NCBI GenBank assembly: GCA_015059925.1
Contig: SUZL01000001.1
Span: 362,093 to 426,092 of the forward strand
Reading direction: 5' to 3'
DNA: 64,000 nucleotides
From: Rikenellaceae bacterium
GTDB lineage: Bacteria > Bacteroidota > Bacteroidia > Bacteroidales > Rikenellaceae
The notes beneath the pieces are model-generated. The model did no database searches, was not told the origin of the DNA, and saw only the letters and a list, made by a program, of their open reading frames with translations. This document shows positions 58,252 through 64,000 of this stretch, piece by piece (position 1 is the stretch's first letter; each line of letters begins with the position of its first letter). The translations under genes were made by a program, and so were the position numbers.

Positions 58252-60357
58252 ATGAAATTCAAAAAACAGATTTTTATGGCAGCCATAGCAATCGCTGCCT
58301 GCGGATGTGGCAGCAACAACAAGTCCGACAATCCGCTCTTCAACGAGTTTACCGCTCCGTTCGGTATCGCTCCCTTCTCGGAGATCACGATCGATCACTA
58401 CCGCGAGGGTATGCTTCGTGGTATGGAGGAGCAGAAGGCCGAGATCGAGGCTATCGTAAATAACCCCGAGGCTCCCACCTTCGAGAACACCATCGCTGCG
58501 CTGGATCAGTGTGGCGCAACCCTGCGCAAGGTACGCAGCACGTTCAGCCCCCTGTCGAGCAGTAACTCAAACGACGAGATTCGCGCCCTGCAGAAGGAGC
58601 TCTCGCCCCTGTCGTCGGCTCACAGCGACGATATTAACCTCAATCCCGCTCTTTTCGCCCGCGTAAAGGCCGTTTACGAGCAGAAGGATAATTTGAAGCT
58701 CACGGCCGAGGAGCAGAAGGTGTTGGAGAACACCTACAAGCGCTTCGTAAATAGCGGTGCCGAGCTCAGCGACGCCGATAAGGAGAAGCTTCGCGCGCTG
58801 AATCAGGAGCTCTCGATGTTGCAGCTTACATTCTCTCAGAACCTCCAGCACGAGACCAACAACACCTTCGTTGTAGCCAACTCACTCGAGGAGCTGAAGG
58901 GTCTGCCGCAGGCAAACATCGACGCTGCTGCGAAGATGGCTGCCGACAATGGCCAGCCGGGCAAGTGGATGTTCAATATGCAGCGCCCCAGCTGCAACCC
59001 CGTTCTGCAGTATTGCGAGAACCGCGAGTTGCGCGAGAAGGTATATAAGGCTTACTACAACCGAGGCAATCAGGACAACGAGTACGACAACAAGGCTATC
59101 TCGGCCAAGATCGTAGCTTTGCGTTTGGAGAAGGCCAAGTTGATGGGCTACAACAACTACGCAGAGATGGCGCTGGAGGATCGTATGGCCAAGACTCCCG
59201 AGGCTGTTTACAACCTGCTGGATCAGGTTTGGGAGCCCGCCGTTAAGAAGGCTAAGGAGGAGATCGCCGACATCCGTGCCGAGATTCGCAAGGAGGGTAA
59301 GTCGTTCGAGCCCGAGGGTTGGGACTATATGTACTATCAGGACAAGGCCAAGAAGGCAAAGTACTCGGTTGATGAGCAGGAGATTCGCTCTTACCTCGAG
59401 ATCAACAACGTGCTGCAGGGTATCTTCCACGTAGCCAACAAGCTCTACGGCCTCACGTTCAAGGAGATCACCTCGGAGGTTCCCTCATACGAGCCTACCG
59501 CAAAGGCATTCGAGGTTATCGACCGCGACGGCACTACGCTGGCCGTATTCTATAGCGACTACTACCCCCGCGATGGCAAGAACGCAGGTGCTTGGTGTAC
59601 TTCGTTCCGCGGCCAGAGCTACGACGGCGAGGAGCGAGTGATTCCTATCGTTGTGAACTGCTGCAATATGACCGCTCCTACGGGTGATGGCCCCGCACTG
59701 CAGAGCATCGACAACGTGGAGACTATGTTCCACGAGTTCGGCCACGCGCTGCACAGCTTTATGCGCGACGTGCGCTACAATGGCGCAGGTGGCGTTGAGC
59801 GCGACTTCGTTGAGTTGCCCTCGCAGATCAACGAGCATTGGGCATTCGAGCCTGAGGTGCTGGCCGTATATGCAAAGCACTACCAGACGGGCGAGATCAT
59901 CCCTATGGAGTTGGTGAACAAGATTGTCGAGAGCTCGAAGTATGGTCAGGGCTTCGCTACGGTTGAGTACGTTGCCGCATCGCTGAGCGATATGGATCTG
60001 CACGTTTTGACCGAGATTCCCGCCAACCTGAACGTAATGGACTTCGAGGCCGAGAAGCTCGCCGAGCGCGGTATCCCCAAGCAGATTCTGCCCCGCTACC
60101 GTATGACCAACTTCTCGCACACGATGGGTGGCGGCTACACGGCCGGCTACTATAGCTATATGTGGGCCGAGGTGCTGGATGCCGACGCATTTGACGCATT
60201 TGCCGAGACGGGCGACATCTTCAATCAGGAGGTTGCCAAGAAGTTCCGCGACTACGTTCTCACGCCGGGCGGTATCGACGACGGTATGGTTATGTACAAG
60301 AACTTCCGTGGCCGCGAGCCTAAGATTGACGCTCTGCTGCGCAATCGCGGTTTGTAA
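58252..60357 (+). CDS. dcp: M3-family metallopeptidase (peptidyl-dipeptidase Dcp-like) lipoprotein
   Basis: Lipobox (AACGCGSN), zinc motif ETMFHEFGHALHSFM, Dcp-type N-terminus. Confidence 0.93.
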   Translation: MKFKKQIFMAAIAIAACGCGSNNKSDNPLFNEFTAPFGIAPFSEITIDHYREGMLRGMEEQKAEIEAIVNNPEAPTFENTIAALDQCGATLRKVRSTFSPLSSSNSNDEIRALQKELSPLSSAHSDDINLNPALFARVKAVYEQKDNLKLTAEEQKVLENTYKRFVNSGAELSDADKEKLRALNQELSMLQLTFSQNLQHETNNTFVVANSLEELKGLPQANIDAAAKMAADNGQPGKWMFNMQRPSCNPVLQYCENRELREKVYKAYYNRGNQDNEYDNKAISAKIVALRLEKAKLMGYNNYAEMALEDRMAKTPEAVYNLLDQVWEPAVKKAKEEIADIRAEIRKEGKSFEPEGWDYMYYQDKAKKAKYSVDEQEIRSYLEINNVLQGIFHVANKLYGLTFKEITSEVPSYEPTAKAFEVIDRDGTTLAVFYSDYYPRDGKNAGAWCTSFRGQSYDGEERVIPIVVNCCNMTAPTGDGPALQSIDNVETMFHEFGHALHSFMRDVRYNGAGGVERDFVELPSQINEHWAFEPEVLAVYAKHYQTGEIIPMELVNKIVESSKYGQGFATVEYVAASLSDMDLHVLTEIPANLNVMDFEAEKLAERGIPKQILPRYRMTNFSHTMGGGYTAGYYSYMWAEVLDADAFDAFAETGDIFNQEVAKKFRDYVLTPGGIDDGMVMYKNFRGREPKIDALLRNRGL

Positions 60358-60390
60358 TCCAAAAGACGTTTAACTTAAAACTTTGACAAT

Positions 60391-61179
60391 ATGAAACGCT
60401 TATCTTTCGCAACAATGTTTTTAGCCATCGTGGCTCTACTTGGCTCGTGCCAGAAGCCCGCGACGGTGGAGGTTGTGGCACTGCAGGATAATCTGCAACC
60501 GCGCCTGATGCAGGCGGCTCTTTTTGCCGAGACTGCCCCCGAGGGTCTGATCGAATCGCTCGGACTGCAGGAGGGTGTACCCGCATCGGTTTGTGCTTTT
60601 ATGGTTAATACGCAAGATAAGCAGATTCTATTCGATGCGGGCAACGGCAACGACGACTCGCAGCTGTTGCCTGCATTGACCAAAGCCGGCTACACGGCCT
60701 CCGACATCGACTACGTTATGATTACGCATATGCACGGCGACCACATTGGCGGTATGACGCGCGATGGCAAGGCTGTGTTCGAGAATGCTACGCTCTACAT
60801 CCCCAAGATCGAGTACGATGGTTGGATTGCTATGGGCGAGGAGCGCTCGGCGCAGATGCGTGCAATGATTGCAGCGTACGGCGACCGCGTTAAGATCTTC
60901 TCTGCAAGCGACACCCTGCCCTGCGACGTGGAGGCTATCGCGGCCGTAGGTCATACACCTGGCCACACGGCATATCGCGTGGGCGATGTTGTGATTGCGG
61001 GCGACGTGATGCACGGCGTGGCTCTGCAGTTGGAGCACCCCGAGATTTGCGCTCGCTTCGATACGGATAAGGTAAATGCCGTAGCTTCGCGCAAGATGCT
61101 TATCGAGAAGGCCCGCACCGAGGGGCTGAGGATGTACGGTATGCACTTCCCCGCGCCTTATTATCTGGATTTGAAGTAG
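60391..61179 (+). CDS. MBL-fold metallo-hydrolase lipoprotein (lactonase-like)
   Basis: ITHMHGDHIGGM, VGHTPGHTAYRVGDVVIAGDVMH. Confidence 0.92.
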   Translation: MKRLSFATMFLAIVALLGSCQKPATVEVVALQDNLQPRLMQAALFAETAPEGLIESLGLQEGVPASVCAFMVNTQDKQILFDAGNGNDDSQLLPALTKAGYTASDIDYVMITHMHGDHIGGMTRDGKAVFENATLYIPKIEYDGWIAMGEERSAQMRAMIAAYGDRVKIFSASDTLPCDVEAIAAVGHTPGHTAYRVGDVVIAGDVMHGVALQLEHPEICARFDTDKVNAVASRKMLIEKARTEGLRMYGMHFPAPYYLDLK

Positions 61180-61195
61180 CACAGCTTTCGGCACA

Positions 61196-61242
61196 ATAAT
61201 AAAAGAGCCTGTCTGCAATTTGCAAACAGGCTCTTTTATTAT
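61196..61242. terminator. rho-independent terminator
   Basis: AATAAAAGAGCCTGTCTGCAATTTGCAAACAGGCTCTTTTATT. Confidence 0.85.
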
Positions 61243-61245
61243 CTC

Positions 61246-61368
61246 AAAAATTGTATAACAAGAGGGATTTTCAGGCTTGCGAAGCCCGAGAAACCTGAGT
61301 TTACTTTGACGTAAATGAGGATTTCGAGGGCGAGTATAACGCAGAAATCACCTTGTTTGACAATTTTT
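61246..61368. mobile_element. candidate MITE/structured repeat with ~24-bp imperfect terminal inverted repeats
   Basis: Left AAAAATTGTATAACAAGAGGGATTT; right (reverse complement) AAAAATTGTCAAACAAGGTGATTT; internal palindromes GGCTTGCGAAGCC and TTTACTTTGACGTAAA; no ORF. Confidence 0.45.
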
Positions 61369-61370
61369 AA

Positions 61371-63356
61371 TTATTTCTTCACCAGCAGAACCGCATCCGC
61401 GCAAATCTGTCCCGTAACATTTCCACGGTTGGTGAACTCAACGTATCCCTTCTCTCCGGTACGCAGGTCGTACTCGCCGAGCGATACCCACTCGCCCGAG
61501 GTCTGGCCCTTGATGGTGATCTTCTCCGAATCGATCACAACATCACGATCCGACTTTCCGTCGTTTACAACGAGCTCCATAACCTTCGATGACTCGGCGC
61601 GGCGGATATGGTAGGTGTAGATCGTGTAGCGACCATCGTTCTTAACCTCAAAGGGATAGCGCAAACGCTTCTCCGCAGCGGTCTTATCCAGCACAAGATA
61701 CGAACGACCATAACCGTTGTTACGCACGATACGCTGCCATCCGTCGGGCACCTCGAAATCTGCATCATCGACAACAACATCGGCAGGCGTGCCATCGAGC
61801 AGGGGATCCTCTTCGTACATACGCTGAATCTCCTTAACATCAACCTCCTGCACCTTTACACCAGCATCAATTGCCAGACACGCAGCCTTGGCGGCACTCT
61901 GGCCCAGAAGCATAAATACGGGCTCCATACGGATCGAGCCGTAGGCGATGTGGCTCGCCGAAAGGCATACGGGAACGAGCAGGTTGTCGCACTCCTCGCG
62001 CTTGGGTGTGATCGAGCGGTACGATACGTCGTAGGGCAGACCGCCGTAAATCTCGACATTACCCTCGTTCTTAACCATCTTAACACCATCCTTCTCGATG
62101 ACAATGCGCTGGCAGTTGTGCGAATCCATCGTGTAGGCCGCCATACCTACGCCATCCTCGACCGAGGTTACGTTGTCGCAGTTGGCCTGCGTCGTTACAT
62201 ACTCGCCCACCATACGGCGTGCCTCACGGATGTAGAGCTGCGGTGTCCAGTGGCCATACTCGACATACTCATCCTTCGGAAGTCCCCACGACAGCATCTC
62301 CTTGCGCAACTGCTCGGGAACGCGCTCATCGTTGCCGATGAACCACAGCAGGCCGAGCGTATAATCTTTGTGCGCCTCGATGATCTGCTGACGCTCCTCG
62401 TACGTACCCTCGGGGTAGCCGTAGTTCATACCGATCATATCCGACGAGAAGGGGCCGCGATTGTTGATATCGGTCTTGTTGTTGGGCATCGGGCTGACGA
62501 TGAAGTAGTCGTTGAGTTTATACTTCTTCTGCGCCTCAATCACGCGCAACAGCAACTCATAGCGCGACGCATCGTAGTTGGCAGGCTTCTCGATGGGGAG
62601 CATATTCTCGGGATCGCTCGTCAGGCAGATGCGGTAGTTGTAGGCCTGCACCTTCCTATCGCCCGATCCCGTCGCAGCCATCGTCTCGGGCGAGATACCC
62701 CACAGCAGACCGCTCGTCGGGTCGCCCTTTACGACGTAGGGATCGACGCCATCGACGAACTGATGCAAGTGCTGCATCTGAACGCCGTTGTGATCCTCGC
62801 CATATACTTTATTATCCTCGCGACCAACGACATAGCTAACGCCCGCCGCTGCCATCAAATCGCCCTCATACGAGCAGTCGATAAACTGCTTGGCGTAAAT
62901 CTCGTTCAGAGGCTCGCCCTTGACCTCCTCGAGGAAGATCGACTTTATCGTCGCGCCCTGCTTCTGCGCGCCCACGATGCGATTGCCGTAGAGCACCTCC
63001 ACAGCGCCACGCTCGATGTAGCCCTTGAAAATCGCCTCGGCCACCTTGGGCTCGAAGATCCAGCTCTCCAAAGTGCCGTACTCGGCACCCGCACGACGAT
63101 AGAAGTCGAGCGAGAGGCCCTTGACGACCTGCTTGTTACCGATGTCGGTCTGTCCCAAACCGCCCGAGGTCATACCTCCGAGACGGTGTCCGGGCTCGAC
63201 GAGCAGCACCGTTTTACCCTGCTTGGCTACGGCATAGGCCGCAATCACACCAGCCGACGTACCGCCATAGACGCACACATCATACTCTGTCTGAGGTTTT
63301 CCGCACGAGGCGAGCAGCATCACCGCCGCCACTGCAAAACAGATAATTCGTTTCAT
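61371..63356 (-). CDS. FAD-dependent oxidoreductase lipoprotein with C-terminal golvesin/xanthan-lyase-like domain
   Basis: YDVCVYGGTSAGVIAAYAVAKQGKTVLLVEPGHRLGGMTSGGLGQTD; C-terminal DGWQRIVRNNGYGRSYLVLDKTAAEKRLRYPFEVKNDGRYTIYTYHIRR. Confidence 0.88.
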   Translation of the reverse strand: MKRIICFAVAAVMLLASCGKPQTEYDVCVYGGTSAGVIAAYAVAKQGKTVLLVEPGHRLGGMTSGGLGQTDIGNKQVVKGLSLDFYRRAGAEYGTLESWIFEPKVAEAIFKGYIERGAVEVLYGNRIVGAQKQGATIKSIFLEEVKGEPLNEIYAKQFIDCSYEGDLMAAAGVSYVVGREDNKVYGEDHNGVQMQHLHQFVDGVDPYVVKGDPTSGLLWGISPETMAATGSGDRKVQAYNYRICLTSDPENMLPIEKPANYDASRYELLLRVIEAQKKYKLNDYFIVSPMPNNKTDINNRGPFSSDMIGMNYGYPEGTYEERQQIIEAHKDYTLGLLWFIGNDERVPEQLRKEMLSWGLPKDEYVEYGHWTPQLYIREARRMVGEYVTTQANCDNVTSVEDGVGMAAYTMDSHNCQRIVIEKDGVKMVKNEGNVEIYGGLPYDVSYRSITPKREECDNLLVPVCLSASHIAYGSIRMEPVFMLLGQSAAKAACLAIDAGVKVQEVDVKEIQRMYEEDPLLDGTPADVVVDDADFEVPDGWQRIVRNNGYGRSYLVLDKTAAEKRLRYPFEVKNDGRYTIYTYHIRRAESSKVMELVVNDGKSDRDVVIDSEKITIKGQTSGEWVSLGEYDLRTGEKGYVEFTNRGNVTGQICADAVLLVKK

Positions 63357-63480
63357 AGAAAAAGGTTGTTGATTAGTATTAATTACAAAATTAAGAAAAA
63401 TTTTATCTTATTCCAGCAATGACAACCATTTTTCTATATAATATATATAAGGTATAACCTCCCTTAACCGAAATAATAAC

Positions 63481-63537
63481 AAGTCCTCCCTCACAGGAGG
63501 GAGGATTTAGGAGGATGGGAAACATAACTGTCGGCGG
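63481..63537. repeat. 57-bp direct repeat, copy 1
   Basis: AAGTCCTCCCTCACAGGAGGGAGGATTTAGGAGGATGGGAAACATAACTGTCGGCGG. Confidence 0.9.
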
Positions 63538-63584
63538 CTGCTACCAAAGGTAACAGACAACAAGGTACGTTTCTTTTTACATAT

Positions 63585-63727
63585 AGCACCAATCTTGCTC
63601 CTCTTAATTTTTGCATAGAGTGCCATAGATTTTGTGCAAAACGAAAAATTGGCTGTTAGGATAGTACTATACGTACAGCTCAACAGCCAATTTAAGTCTT
63701 GTGCAAAAGATATGGTGCTATATAAAG
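63585..63727. mobile_element. candidate non-autonomous element / IS remnant bounded by inverted repeats
   Basis: TATAGCACCAATCTT ... AAGATATGGTGCTATA outer arms; inner AATTGGCTGTT ... AACAGCCAATT; boundaries approximate. Confidence 0.35.
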
Positions 63728-63756
63728 AACAACCCAAATCCGACTCGGCTAAAACA

Positions 63757-63813
63757 AAGTCCTCCCTCACAGGATGGAGGATTTAGGAGGGTGGGTAACA
63801 TAACAGTCGGCGG
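63757..63813. repeat. 57-bp direct repeat, copy 2 (4 mismatches to copy 1)
   Basis: AAGTCCTCCCTCACAGGATGGAGGATTTAGGAGGGTGGGTAACATAACAGTCGGCGG. Confidence 0.9.
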
Positions 63814-63879
63814 TCGCCGCCGATTCAAGCCGAGCAAAATCAGCCCATCGACTGCACCTAACCACTGACATAAATATAC

Positions 63880-63912
63880 AAAAAAAACCGAGCCCTTATT
63901 AGGACTCGGCTT
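63880..63912 (-). terminator. rRNA operon terminator
   Basis: Minus strand AAGCCGAGTCCTAATAAGGGCTCGGTTTTTTT immediately downstream of 5S. Confidence 0.85.
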
Positions 63913-63914
63913 GA

Positions 63915-64000
<86 letters not shown>

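Noticed and set aside
61608-63422. 604-aa plus-strand ORF antisense to the FAD oxidoreductase
   Set aside because: Antisense shadow of a well-supported CDS; Leu/Arg/Val/His-rich composition typical of spurious reverse frames
63507-63770. 87-aa minus-strand ORF in the repeat-bounded segment
   Set aside because: Overlaps both 57-bp repeats and inverted repeats; not supportable as a gene, though it might contain a transposase remnant

Overview
Chromosomal window from a Bacteroidetes member, probably Bacteroidales / Alistipes-like. This is inferred from the TTTG-N19-21-TAnnTTTG promoters, lipoprotein signals, type V pili and 5S rRNA, not from a database search. Mostly well-ordered housekeeping and carbohydrate-metabolism genes. 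Main blocks: aldo/keto reductase tail, DUF418 protein and GH109-like oxidoreductase; recO-ispG; GH125; reverse rubrerythrin; Sir2; a compact SPFH/ribbon-helix-helix/small-membrane-protein unit; two tRNA-Pro genes; oxyR; rsfS-ftsH-cdsA-psd-AI-2E-riboflavin kinase; a metal-linked unit (PqqD, His/Cys-rich protein, TonB receptor, HMA protein); recQ, 3'-5' exonuclease and RlmI-like methyltransferase; a seven-gene type V (FimA/Mfa-like) pilus operon with unusual upstream DNA and an Asp-Pro repeat in the anchor subunit; dicarboxylate symporter; GntP permease plus glycerate kinase; GH92, esterase, an unclassified GH42-like three-domain protein and GH9; tricorn-like protease, CE1-like esterase, M3 peptidase, MBL hydrolase, FAD oxidoreductase; and a partial 5S rRNA on the minus strand at the right edge. 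No CRISPR array, prophage or intact transposase was seen. The best candidates for something undescribed are: (i) the self-contained SPFH unit with an ATGA-coupled 23-aa membrane micropeptide; (ii) the pilus operon control region and its three-hairpin spacer; (iii) the GH42-like protein upstream of GH9; (iv) a 123-bp element with ~24-bp terminal inverted repeats at 61246-61368; (v) a repeat-bounded segment at 63481-63813 next to the 5S gene.
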